From positions 51,462 through 115,461 of the forward strand of contig CAJNOL010000651.1 in the NCBI GenBank assembly GCA_905250125.1: a DNA stretch of 64,000 bases, given 5' to 3'. Each line of letters opens with the position of its first letter. Position 1 is the first letter of the stretch. Below, in pieces: positions 1 through 11,395 of the stretch. The DNA is from Rotaria sordida. Lineage: Eukaryota > Rotifera > Eurotatoria > Philodinida > Philodinidae. The notes beneath the pieces are model-generated. The model was not told the DNA's origin and did not search any database. It saw only the letters and a list, made by a program, of their open reading frames with translations. Both the position numbers and the translations under genes were made by a program.

Positions 1-2140
1 ATTTCAATATAATTTATTTAAAAGAATTTTGGAAGTCGATCCATCATGTCATGATGAAACAATAATACGTAAAGCATATTTAGAAAAAGTCAAACAATAT
101 CATCCAGATTCATCATTTCAAGATAATCAAGGTGATCATACAAAATTTAATCAAATACAACAAGCTTATGAAGCAATTATAGTAAATTGAAAAAAAAAAG
201 AACAAAATCTAAAGCTCTTTTTTTATCTTCTATTAATAGGAAACATTAAAACCAAACACTTCTCTTGATCATTCATCAGTAACATCTACAGATGATGATT
301 ATATTAAATTTGATATTCGTCATACAGCTCCTCAACATCGAACACATTTAGAATATGGAGGTTTCGGGTTAGTTGCCTGTGGATTTTTATTATTAATCTG
401 TTGTTTTGTTTTTAATTTTGATTATTTTTTTTTAGCATGGGAACGCCAAGTCAAAGACAAGCTGCATATTACAAAATGCGTGCACAAAAAGCATATGAAA
501 CTGTCTATGAATATCGACGGGATCGAGAATCAACTGAAACAAGAGAAGAATTAATTGAAAGAAAGAAAAGAAAAGATGTTAGAGCAACGTAAATTTTTAA
601 TCTTTTTAAACAATAAAATAAATGTGAAAAAAAAATTTTTTTTTGCCTTACAGAAATTTTATTGATCGTCTTGTTGAAGATCTTATTCAAGAATCAATGT
701 CACGTGGAGATTTTAATAATATTAAATCAAGTGGAAAACCATTTCATGATCGTAATCCACATTATGTAGATTTTACAACATATAAAATTAATGAAATTCT
801 TATTGATAATGGTCAAATAATAAAAATTAGAATTGAATTAGAATGTCTTTTTTTCTTGTTGTCAATATTTTAGGTTATATGCCTGAATGGATTCAAATTG
901 AAAAACAAATTCGAGAATCTATTGAAGAAGCACGTACAAATTTAAAACGTGTTTTTAAAAAAATTGCTTCAGAAAATTCACAATTGAATGATGAACAGAA
1001 AATATATTTAATAGATAATATTAAATGGAAACAAGCTGTAGAAAAATTTCGTATTAATATTGCTGAAGTTAATGTTAATATTAATAAACTCAATCTTATT
1101 GTTCCTATGCTTTGGAGACAGCAGGTATAAATTAACTATTTCATCGAAATATTACATACATAACGAATGATCAGAATGTTTTTAGACAAGATTTTTGACG
1201 AGTCCAAAAGCTATAAGTTAGAATACTCTCTCTTCAAATATTTTATCTTACGAGAGAACGTTTGCAACTGATCAATTGCTTTTGAATTTAGACTCTGTGC
1301 ACCAGGTAGACACCAGTGAGATATGAAAAACCTCAAAAGAATAAGTCTTCTTAGGTCTTCTGTTCAGAGTTATAGGCATTCTATCAGAATTTTACTCTCT
1401 GGCTTGATATATGCCAACAAATTGAATGACGACATTTCGAACTAAGATTTCGCCCATAGACAGGTATATTTGTCAGTCGAATGCTCTGAAAATTTTAGCT
1501 TAGAAGAATGTTTCTTTCTCGAGATATTAAAATCGCGAAAATCACTCATATTCCACAAAAGATGCGAGAATTTTCTGTTTTTTTTTGGAACTTTACTATC
1601 TCGAGATAGAGATATTCTTTAGAGCTAAAATTTTCAGAATATTCTACTAATCAATAGACCTGTCTGTGAGCAAAATCTCAGATTGAAATACCATCATTCG
1701 ATATTTTGGTTTATACCAGTCAGAGACTAAAATTCTAGTGAGATCCCTTTAAATCTGAATAGAACGTCTATGATTGATCAGTAGAAAACGTTTCCTTGTG
1801 AGACACAATTTCTAAGTCCATATTCCAAAAAAAAAGGTACAAAATCATAGATTTTGTTTCGAAAAATAAACTAATATCATGCTTTAAAATTTTCCAGTCA
1901 TCCATTATTTCAATTGATTTCTAGGTACATTATAATGCTGATCAAGAGGTTGCAAAAATTGTTGCACTTGATCCATTAAAAATTGACTTACCACCGAGTG
2001 AAGAAGAATTAGCATCGACTTATCAACAAGAATTAGATCAACGACATCAAGAATGGATGAATCATCAAATAAATCAACGTTATTCTGTTTTTGATGCTAT
2101 ACGTGATCTATTTCAAGCATTAAGAAATTTTAAAGTTTAA
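1..2140 (+). CDS. DNAJC28: DnaJ homologue subfamily C member 28 (5' partial)
   Basis: Seen: six exons in one frame, about 2-181, 240-367, 436-588, 654-811, 874-1124 and 1925-2140, giving 361 visible residues and a TAA stop; the start codon lies left of the window. Exon 1 encodes the second half of a J domain with the HPD tripeptide (KQYHPDSS) that stimulates Hsp70 ATPase. Exons 4-5 encode a DUF1992 block ([39 protein letters not shown]), the hallmark of DNAJC28. Family knowledge: J domain followed by DUF1992 is specific to DNAJC28, whose role is poorly defined; mitochondrial or Golgi-trafficking roles have been proposed. Five introns are 48-72 bp or so, but the last is 800 bp because it hosts an inverted-repeat element. 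The next gene starts 164 bp downstream on the same strand. Identity is firm; exon ends are read by eye. Confidence 0.88.
1250..1800. repeat. Imperfect inverted repeat (foldback element) in last DNAJC28 intron
   Basis: The left arm (about 1250-1560) and right arm (about 1575-1800) are reverse complements of each other with scattered mismatches. For example, the left segment around 1455-1500 (catagacaggt, then tctgaaaattttagct) is answered by agctaaaattttcag and agacctgtctgtgagc at 1625-1675. The left arm carries roughly 85 extra bases near 1290-1370. No coding capacity is visible, so it looks like a MITE or foldback. It accounts for nearly all the excess length of an otherwise short intron. 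Confidence 0.75.
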
Positions 2141-2304
2141 TTAATTAATTAATTAATTTTTTTTTACTCTTTTGAATGTACAAAATGTTGCGATGTTGCT
2201 TTTGTAAACAGAAAAAAAAATTTATTCAAGCATAACATTATCTTTTCTATTAAAAGATAAAAAATAATAAAAATTATATTTTTTTGTTTGTTTTTATATT
2301 GAAG

Positions 2305-2358
2305 ATGGATTCTTTGCTAATAGATGGATCTGATCCTAATGGCAATGGCCATCATCAA

Positions 2359-2401
<43 letters not shown>

Positions 2402-4208
2402 TGAAATTTTCACCTAATTCATTATTTGATCGAGATACATTGGCTACATTACTTCTCGGTAATCAAAGTCCAACATCCGGTGGTGTTTCATCATCAGTTG
2501 ATGAATGGGCTGATAGTGCAGGAGAATTACTTGTTGAATTAGATAATCTTAGTATGCTTAGTCAAATATGTGACAGTGTACCAAGATTACCACCAAAACC
2601 AACATCAATAAATCGTTCAAATGATGAAATTAAATCGTAAATTTTTATTTTTTGAATTATTAATATATATATATATTTGTTGTTTATAGTTTATCTTATT
2701 CACAACAACCAAAACATTTATCATTTCGAGATATAATTGCTTTTTGGCAATGTTATGATCAACTTTATATTGAACAATATCAATATGATAGAAGATATTC
2801 ATCAACAGTTATTGATCAAGCAGTTAATAGTTTTGATATGTCAGACTATGATATTCTTTCATCACCACCAAGATTACCTTCATATAGACGATTTAATTCT
2901 CAACATGAATATGAACGTTTACTTCATGATTTTTCATCAGTAACAAATGATGAACTTGATGCTTTTTCATCTGTTAATAATAAACCTAGTAAAGACAAAA
3001 AAAAAATATTCTTTTATTTAAAAGATCATATTTATTGTTTTGTTTTGTTTTGTTTCATAGATGATATGAATAATGCAGCTAAATTATCAATTCTTTCAAA
3101 ACTTTTACCTATGACAACACATTCATCTCCAATATCAACTGACAATGATCTTAATTCATTTGTTACTGATCTTGATCCACGTCCTACACCAAATATAAAT
3201 GATATTCTTGCTAATTTAAAAGCTGGTTTAATTGAATCAAATCTTCATATACCATCATTTGATGAATCTCATCTTGATCTTCCACGACAACGTTCATCAC
3301 TTACACATAATCGTCTTATATCATCATCAATAATAAATAATATATCTGTACCATCATTATTTATTAATGAAATTGAACATATACGTCTTGTTGATTTATC
3401 AAAAAATTTATTAAATAATTTACCATTATCAACAATAAAACATTATGCTAAATTATTACAATGTCCAATTGTAATGTGTCCTGAATTTGTACGTGATTTT
3501 TTAATGCGTAATAATCGACAAGCAAGTACATCACGTTCATGTTTTTGTACAACATTAAATGATGCAAGATTAATTTATACTGAATTAATTGCTGCTAATG
3601 TACCATTACCAGCAACACCAAAAGAAGAAGATTTATTATTATTAACAAAAAAACGTAAACATGCACCACCAAAAGGTTGGGAAGATGGATCAAGTGATAT
3701 GATTATAACTGTACCACAAGTTAAAAAACATAAACCAAAATTAGATTATACAACAATTATACTTGATCATGATTATTTAACTGCTGAACAAATGGCTAAT
3801 TTATGGAAACGATCATCAAAAAAACCAATTGTTACTATACCATTACCTGTATCACTTCCAATGCCAACAACAGAACCAGAAGAAGATCTTCGTTTTATGG
3901 AATGTTCTCCAACACCACCAGCATCAACAACACCTTCTCAAATATCATCATTACCTCCTGCTCTTTCTCTTCCACCACCACCACCTCCACCTGCACCAAT
4001 TCTTTTCAAATTAAGAGATTATTTTCATTCTCAATCATCAACACCACCAATACCAACATTTTATGATGCTTATTCTGATGAACGATTTATGCAAATTACT
4101 CGACATCCTCTAATAATTTTATCACAAATTCAACTTGATTATTTGCTAAGTTATCTTGATAGAGATAATCATGCACCATCACTTATTGACAGATATCATT
4201 TGTATTAG
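2305..4208 (+). CDS. Unrecognised Asn/Pro/Ser-rich protein
   Basis: I do not recognise this family. Three exons (2305-2636, 2690-2988, 3061-4208) give 592 residues. The ATG at 2305 is the first in frame and lies 164 bp after the DNAJC28 stop. Residues about 18-32 are a poly-Asn tract encoded by AAT repeats. The middle holds a conserved-looking stretch (residues about 330-440, with IRLVDLSKNLLNNL and LLQCPIVMCPEFVRDFL). Two basic patches, TKKRKHAPPKG and VKKHKPK, could be nuclear-localisation signals. A proline run (LPPPPPPPAP) precedes a C-terminal block ending SLIDRYHLY. Intron 2 is 72 bp, a multiple of three, and has no in-frame stop, so retaining it would add 24 residues without a shift. 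No membrane segment or signal peptide is seen. A nuclear role is only a guess from the basic patches. Confidence 0.7.
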
Positions 4209-5537
4209 TAGTATTGTCGTTTTGTTATTTACTAATGAGAGAGAATTTATTCAACGCAATAAATACATGTATGTCTATGTAACTAATATAATAGATTTCA
4301 AAGAAAAACAAAAACAAAGATTATGAAAATATATCTTTACTAGATATTACTTTTGAACAATATTTGTATAGGATGTGTAAACCATAAATTTTGTAATTCG
4401 AGTTTGAATATAGATGAATATTAAAATTGTTGAATATAAATTTGAAAATAAACGAAACACAACGAGTCAATCTTTTTATTTACTGATAGTATAAAGTAAA
4501 AATAATCATATTTCAAATTAGAAATTTACTGAAACTTAGTCTAAAAATAATATTTAGTTGGATTACGCATTAATGGATAGTAAAAACTGAAGTATTTATC
4601 CTTTCAAAGCAGCTTCTGCCCTCGTAATCAACATGGTTATCCTCTGATTGCCACTCTATCACGTTATTCTTTAACCGACAATCCACTGTCGGCATATCAC
4701 CGGTTCTTATAAGTACCATGATATATCGGTTATGGTGCGATATGGATTTACTCTCTATGTACCATGTATATACCTTAAACACTCTCTACTCACAATTAAT
4801 GTAAATAATTATCGATTATTATTTACTTATCTATCCTCTTCCTTCGAACAAGAATATTTTCTTGTCAAAGAAAACTTATTTAGGAATTAAAAAGACGCAC
4901 CAATTCATGATTAACAATATGTTCAATTCATAATATGGCAAAAAACAGTCAGATAAACATTATTTATTATTACATAAGATATTTAAATAAACTTGTAATG
5001 CTTATTTTTTAATTATAAATAAAAATATTCGAAGAATATATTCGACTTTTTTGACTATCGCTGTTGACAATATCAAAAAAAAAATTTAATATAATCACAT
5101 TCATCCTTGAATGTCTACCTAATGAAAATAAAAATAATAACTCATAATATAGTCATCATATGGAACAGGTTACATGACACATAGTTGTTATTACGAAATA
5201 TCTCATCATATGAAATAGGTTATATGACACATAGTTGGTATTACGAAATATCTCATCAATAGAAATTCAACATGCTACTAGGCTACTCCATCTAATATCT
5301 GGGAAAACACTGGAAATGCTTTTCTGTTGTTTCATACCAATCAAAAACAAGGAAAGTACATATAAGAAAAAAAATGGAAGGATCCATGAATTACTTCTAC
5401 CATTTGTAGTTTTACGTCGGCCTCTTTCTTTCTGTTTTCTTCTTTTTCTATAATAGTTCGGTCGTCTCGCTATAACGCCTACATTTTTTCTTTCTTGTTT
5501 TTGAGTCGTTCTATTTATATTTGTGTTTGGTAAGAAG
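4209..5537. other. Intergenic region before the first LURP-like gene
   Basis: No credible gene. It starts with the 3' flank of the preceding gene (AATAAA-like signals near 4258 and 4450). A more GC-balanced patch lies at 4600-4780 with no coding sense that I can see. A two-copy 50-bp tandem repeat lies at 5154-5253. The last 100 bases or so are pyrimidine-rich 5' flank of the next gene. Confidence 0.6.
5154..5253. repeat. 50-bp tandem duplication, two copies
   Basis: Copy 1 (5154-5203) and copy 2 (5204-5253) both begin catcatatg and end attacgaaatatct, with about five mismatches between them. It lies about 285 bp upstream of the next start codon. Confidence 0.85.
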
Positions 5538-6157
5538 ATGACATCGTTCACTCAAATATATATGCCAGAATCTCGAAACAATTGTCGTTATTTAATTCGA
5601 GAAAAATTTTTTACAATTGGTAATAGTTTTAAAATCAAAGATGAACTCGGACATAATAAATATATTATACGATCAAAAATGTGGACATTCGGTAGGAAAC
5701 TTATACTTGAAGATATGAATGGCAAGTAAGTTAAAACTACTATATAAATATGTTTTGATATATATGCTATTATTTTCTTTTATTTTTTAGTGCTCTTTTA
5801 AAAATTCATCAAAAAGCTTTTCGTTTCCTTGATCAATTTAATATTTTATCAGCTCGTGATGGTGAATTAAATCAACAAGTTGCATCTATTAGACAAAAAT
5901 TTACTTTTTTTAAAAATAGTTATAAAATTTATTCAAAATATGGCGAATATAAATTTAAAGGACTTGATGTATATGATCAAGCATTCGTATTGAAAAACAA
6001 AGATGATAAAACAATTGCTATTGTTAATAAAAAATATTTGGCAATTCCTCATACATATGATGTTGAAGTAATTAATTCAATTAATGATCAAATAAGAGAA
6101 GATCATGCTTTTATTTTAGCATTAATTATTGCCTTACATTGTTTGTATTATTGTTAA
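5538..6157 (+). CDS. LURP-one-related (tubby-C2-like) protein, copy 1
   Basis: Two exons (5538-5725, 5791-6157) joined in phase give 184 residues. The ATG at 5538 precedes a block typical of the LURP-one-related/Tub_2 fold: YLIREKFFTIGNSFKIKDE, then a WTFGRKLILEDMNG strand, LLKIHQKAFRF, and a C-terminal hydrophobic helix (AFILALIIALHCLYYC). The family fold is a 12-strand beta barrel around a central helix, shared with tubby and phospholipid scramblases. In animals the function is largely unknown, with lipid or membrane association suspected. The C-terminal helix corresponds to the buried helix of the fold, so it need not span a membrane. It is a paralogue of the gene at 8884-11395, with the intron at the identical position (after ...DM.G(N)). 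Family assignment is good; no function is claimed. Confidence 0.85.
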
Positions 6158-8883
6158 TCATGGATATATTTTCTCTTTTTATTTTGTTTTTCTTTTTTAT
6201 GTGGTAAAAATGTTCGTTTATTTTTGTTCAAAAATCTTTTGAAAATGTCAGTATATGTAATACAATTACATTAATATGTGCAATAACTACTATATTGAAA
6301 TAAAGATTTAAAATATAATTTTTTTTTTCTTTATGATTATTGTTGTATCATACAATTTTTATTAATCATTGAATAGAAAATGGATTGAAAATTGATGCAA
6401 AAAATTTACCAAAGGTCATAATAATTTTTTCTTCCATGGTTTTATATGATACTGTTTCATCAGCATTTATATTATTTGAAAACAACCATACGAAAATGTA
6501 TCTATTCGATGAAGTTTAATTTATAGGAAACGGTTTAATTCTTCGAGCCAATATTTTTAACAAAAAAATTTTTCAAGTTTTTCCCAAAACTATCGACCAT
6601 AGTTATCTATATGGGAAAAAGATAAATGTGGAAATCTCAAATTTAAATTCGAGTGTTATGTGTACTTCAAAAAGAAAAAAAGAATTGACGACAGATTGAT
6701 TTTGATCAAAGTGCCTAAAAGCCAGTAGTCAATAGAAATCGAGTTTTAGGAAAAACAGCTTGCTAAGATAAATTTGATGTCTAGACTGCCTATAATGACT
6801 CATCTATCTAGACAGGGTATGATGATTCATCTGTTTTGGCTGCTTATGATGACTCATCTGTCTAGACTGAGCATTGCGTTTCAGTATTTAAGCCAACAAA
6901 GATCGTCAAGACCTATATATGCGGATGCTGTTCTTGCAGTTCATCGACTTATAAGGCGGTTGTCATCAGTTTCAGCTGAAGTAAGAATCTTTTCAATAGA
7001 TGACTTAGCCTTTTTGTTTCTTAATGTTTTATATATCATTTTGTAGCTCGTGGAATTCTCCGTCGAATAGTACATAATAGTTGGGATTTTTTTTTTTGAT
7101 TATGAGAAGAAGAGTTTTTTACGAAAACTGGGAAAAGTCAATGTTTGCATAGAAACGCACCGGAAAAATGACATCATTTGCTATAACTAAGCAATTTCTT
7201 GATAAACCATTCTCATCTTCGAACTCGACCATGATATTGATGAGACTATTTTATATACAAAATTTCATCAGAATTGGATTACTCTTTGAAGAGTTGTCGT
7301 GTATATGGCTGGACGGACATAATGACCGATTCCATAGTGTACTCACTTTTTGAGTACGCAAAAAAACAAAATCAAAATAGATAATAAAAATACTACTAAT
7401 GAATGCAAGAGGAAACAAACTAATATCTTGACTTTGATTTTGATTTTTAATAATTTCTAGCAATTTCTATTACTGAAAATCAGTTTTTATTTTTTCATTG
7501 TTCATCAATAACAATCATTAGAAACCAGAGCATTATTTTTAATCTTATTACTGAAGATTTTCTGTGATTTACAATGGTTTCTGATGGTTTCGAAAAATTT
7601 TAAACCACTTCCAGTCATTAATCGTATCCTGAACCCATGTTAATGATTTCTTGTGGTTTTTAATGATTTCCAGCAGAAACATCAGTTTTTTCCCTCTTGC
7701 ATATTCTTATACTAATGTTGTTAATAAAACATCCATCACAATGTATATAATACTCCGAAGTTTGATCCGGAATAGTTTCATTTTTCTCTAATGCATTCAC
7801 ATTGATAAAAAAAATATTCAAACGCTTATTAGAGTACTTTCATTTATCAAACTGAAAAAGGAAAGATATGATCTTATCATTAAATTTTACAATAATTAAA
7901 TGTTATTTTGGTCAAACAAAAAAACTACGAACTCATTGAATATATCCAAGTAGTTTGTATTACCGAGTATTTCCAGTCTTGAAATTTTTCATAAAGAAAC
8001 CTCTTAGACTTAATATAATCACTTTGAGAAATTCAAAGTTTGCATCAAAGACAACCATGATTATAATCAAACGATATCCAGTCATTTGGTCATGAATCAT
8101 TCTTTTCTGTTTCTTTTCTACTAGTCATTTAAATTTTAACTCAAATACTTTTTTTCGAGAAACAATTCAGAAGACAGAGATATACACCGAGCCTAGAAAA
8201 CAAGGTGGAGGTGGCTCAAAGGACGGAAATGGTCGCAAGATAGTCATGGAAGTAGTTACCATTCTAAAGTCTTCTCGGCGAGTCCAGAGTGATCGCACTG
8301 CAGAAATTTTTTTCTCATATTTATCGCACTATATTCATGTGTCAACACTTACGTATGAACAATAATATAAATTTGAAAATACCACTAAAAAATATTTCAT
8401 TAGGCAAGATATAGCCAGGCATAGATATGTGCTCTTATACGGTACTTGTTTCCATCTCGATTTATTTCATAGTTGACTTTGCGGAGATTTAAGTTTAAAG
8501 TGGCCCTAAAAATGATGCCCGTCACAATGAACTCTCTGCTAGAAATCTAGCAAGATCTCAATTATGAAAAATAGTATTTGTTTTGCAACAGATATCATAA
8601 AAAACAGTGTTATGAGTCAAACAGATATCAACATATTGATAAAAATCTTTTTGTTCTGTGTTTTCTCTTATACACTCTTTCGCTTTTTTACCATTGTCAC
8701 TGTTGACTTAGAGTATCAAAAGAAATACGTAAGCAACAATGCTATCATCTTATCTATATTTACGTAACTATGCTCTATCATAGTCATCATCATAAACAGA
8801 GTCACAACAACCATTAGAGACTTATCATCAATAAATATTAGAGTTGCGAGTCACAATTCTATTCATACAAAATATTTTCTACC
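6158..8883. other. Intergenic region between the two LURP-like genes
   Basis: No solid gene. It contains a 27-bp tandem repeat with TGACTCA cores (6768-6875), a TATTTAAG box (6885), and a short spliceable open stretch to about 7070. Around 7500-7690 there is degenerate repetition of a TTTCTGATGGTTTC/AATGATTTC-like motif. A less AT-rich island at 8175-8310 resembles neither a gene nor a repeat I can name. The 3' flank of copy 1 (AATAAA near 6300) and the 5' flank of copy 2 complete it. Confidence 0.5.
6768..6875. repeat. 27-bp tandem repeat with AP-1-like cores and TATA-like box
   Basis: ATGACTCATC occurs at 6795 and 6849 and ATGATTCATC at 6822, exactly 27 bp apart. A weaker upstream unit around 6768 keeps the TCTAGAC element, which recurs at about 6807 and 6859. 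TGACTCA is the classical bZIP (AP-1) core. A TATTTAAG box follows at 6885. This looks like a small promoter, but no convincing gene follows it. Confidence 0.55.
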
Positions 8884-11395
8884 ATGGCTAATGCGTATCC
8901 TGGGTATCCTGCGTATCCTTCGTATTCACCAGTAGTTCCAAATAGTCAGCCAGTAACTGTTTATCGATATCAAATTCGAGAAAAAATCTTTTCACTTGGT
9001 GATAATTTTAAAATTAAAGATGAATTAGGTCGAGATGTATTTACTGTTCGATCCAAAATTTTTTCATTTGGCAACAAACTTATTCTTGAAGACATGGCTG
9101 GAAAGTAAGTCATCAAAACTTCTTTTACTTAATAGAATAGATAATATTCTTATCAAACAAAAGAATCCAACATTTTATATATAGAGACTGGTAGAGTTTG
9201 AATATGAACAAAAATATTATTTTCATACAGTTTATAAAGAACAAAATAGATTAATTAGTTATTATGTCTATACAGATGTTTATTATCCATTTCAATAGAT
9301 CATGTGTTCTACTATTTTTTGAATAACTTTCGATAGAAACATTATAAAGACCTGCGATTTTCACCATTCAAAAGAGAAGATCCGAGATCATCAAAGTATA
9401 TCGAAATTTAATTGATCATCACTTGATCAATTAGGTGAGTTCTTGATGAAGATTTTCGAAAACAATCTTCTGAAGCTGTTTTCCTTTTAATTGAGACTTG
9501 TAATACGAGTAATCGGTAGAAAAAACATCGCTCTTTTGATCTATGCAAGACCGGCATTCCTAGCTTGTTCCATTTGAGAGCTATACGACTTTTCCTGAAA
9601 TTTCCGACTTCAGTCAATTGATCATCCGATAAGATGGCTAGGTAGAGGTAATTCATCATGCTGACGAGAAAAAGTCTTCAAGGGATCCATTGCTTTTAAG
9701 TCAAGACTATATGTATTATGCAGGTCATAACGAGTTATGCATACCCTGAAAAGAGTTCGAGCCACTGCATTATTACAGTATTTTCTAAGCACAGCGTCAT
9801 GATCCTCCTCACGAACATCAGAAAAACTGAGTTTGAAATTTTGACTTGAAACTTTATATAGTGACAGGCCTCAGTGAGAATAGTTTATTGTGAAAGTTTT
9901 AGATCTTCTGATGATTCCTATTCTGAAATAAGAACCTTGCAATCTATCAGTGTGTAGGAGAGATGTACAAGTATACTTTTACCGTAACTGTATCCTAGGA
10001 TAGAAACAATCAAGAGATTTGAAACTTTCACAATAAACTATTCACATTGAGACCTGTCACTATATAAAGCTTCAAGTCAAAATTCCAAAATCAGTTTTTC
10101 TCATGTTCATGAGGAATCGTGGTGGTGTGCTTAGAAAATATCGTAAAAATGCAGCATCTCAACAGCAATAAGCTACAGCCCCAAAACTTGCTCCAGGGTT
10201 TTCATAACTCATTATAGCTTACATAATGTACATAGTCACAACTTAAAAGCAATGGATCACTTAGAGATCTTCCCTCGTGAGTCAAATGATGATATTTGTT
10301 ATTAGGTTCAAAATTATTTGACACTCTTATTCTCGATATTTCTGAAATGTCGACTTCTTCGTTAACTGAATAATAATTGTGGAATTTCAGAAATATTGAG
10401 ATAACAGAGCCACATCAATTTGAATCAAAAAACAAATATCATTATTCGACTCAGCATGGTGGATCACCTCTGTCTAGCTACTTTCGGAATGATCATAGGT
10501 CAATTGACTGAATACGGTAGTCTCAGAAAAAGTTGGAAAACTCTCGAACGAAACAAACTAGGAATGTTGATCTTGTGTAGATTGAAAGAAAAGAATTTTT
10601 TCTATCGAGTAGTTCTATTCAAAATTTGAATCGAAAGGATAATAGCTTCAGAATATCGTTTTCGAAAATCTTCACCAAGAACTCACCTGATTGATCAGGA
10701 GACGATTAATCAAATTTCGATATACTTCGACGGCTCCAAATCTTCTCTCTTGCATGGTGAAAACCATAGATCTCTATAATGTTCCTATCAAAAGCTATTC
10801 AAAAAAACAGTTGAGTACATTATGTTTTTTGAAATGGATAGGAGCTATAAATATAGTACTCAATTCCACTTGCGAATTTATGCCTCTAATTTATTCAAAG
10901 ATAATCCATATTGAAAGAATAAAAATGCTACTAAAATTTCGAAGAAATTGTCTTGTTGACGATAGGATAACATTGTTATAGTTAATTTAAGTATAAAATT
11001 TTATCTTCATTCTTTCTTTTCTTATTTATAGCGGCTTACTTAAAATTCATCAAGAAATATTTCATCTTCATCCTACATACAATATATTATCAGCTCGTGA
11101 TGGTGATTCAGATCGACCATTAGCAAATATTAAAAAGAAATTTTCATTTCTTCATCAAAAATTTGATATCCAATCTGCCTATGGTCAATATGCTATCGAA
11201 GGACTTGACATTTTTGCTCATTCATTTGTATTAACAAAACAAGGACAAGTAGTAGCAACTATAAGTAAAGCATTTTTTTCTTTAGCTGATACTTATGGTG
11301 TTGAAATAGCAGCAAATGAAGATCAAATATTTATTTTAGCACTTGTTATTGTTATTGATCAAATTCTGTATGATAAAAAAGGAGATCATCATTGA
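8884..11395 (+). CDS. LURP-one-related (tubby-C2-like) protein, copy 2
   Basis: Two exons (8884-9104, 11032-11395) give 194 residues. It is a paralogue of the gene at 5538-6157: YQIREKIFSLGDNFKIKDE, FSFGNKLILEDMAG, LLKIHQEIFHLHP, ILSARDGD and a C-terminal hydrophobic stretch (QIFILALVIVIDQILYDKK). It has an extra Tyr/Pro-rich N-terminus (PGYPAYPSYSPVVP) resembling the proline-rich lead of scramblase-like proteins. The intron sits at the same codon as in copy 1 but is 1,927 bp instead of 65 bp, because a large nested inverted-repeat element sits in it. The ATG at 8884 has a TACC context and is the first in frame. Tandem duplication with divergence is inferred. The function of animal LURP-like proteins is not established. 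Confidence 0.85.
9230..10860. repeat. Nested foldback complex in the intron of LURP copy 2
   Basis: The outer arms run from about 9250-9668 to about 10428-10850. Left tatccatttcaa, then gattttcaccatt, aagtatatcgaaattt and gattttcgaaaac each recur in reverse complement on the right at 10835, 10755, 10718 and 10655. Arm identity by eye is roughly 75-85%. A distinct foldback (9662-10283) sits inside, and a third small hairpin (about 10285-10450; atatttgttattagg against its complement) sits beside it. No coding capacity is evident. Confidence 0.85.
9662..10283. mobile_element. Foldback/MITE-like element, family FB-A, copy 1
   Basis: The arms start ctgacgagaaaaagtc on the left and end gatcttccctcgtgag on the right, so the termini are inverted. 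The arms read on through atccattgcttttaagtc and its complement gacttaaaagcaatggat. Near the centre is ttgacttgaaactttata with its complement at 10065. A second copy of the same size and arm order is at 54055-54686. There is no open frame, so this is a non-autonomous element whose transposase source I cannot name. Confidence 0.8.

Noticed and set aside
8175-8310. Less AT-rich island before LURP copy 2 as a possible gene fragment
   Set aside because: No frame gives a recognisable protein and no flanking repeats were seen, so it stays unassigned.
10420-10981. Open stretches inside the LURP intron
   Set aside because: They lie in the right arm of the outer foldback and mirror a non-coding left arm, so they are incidental.
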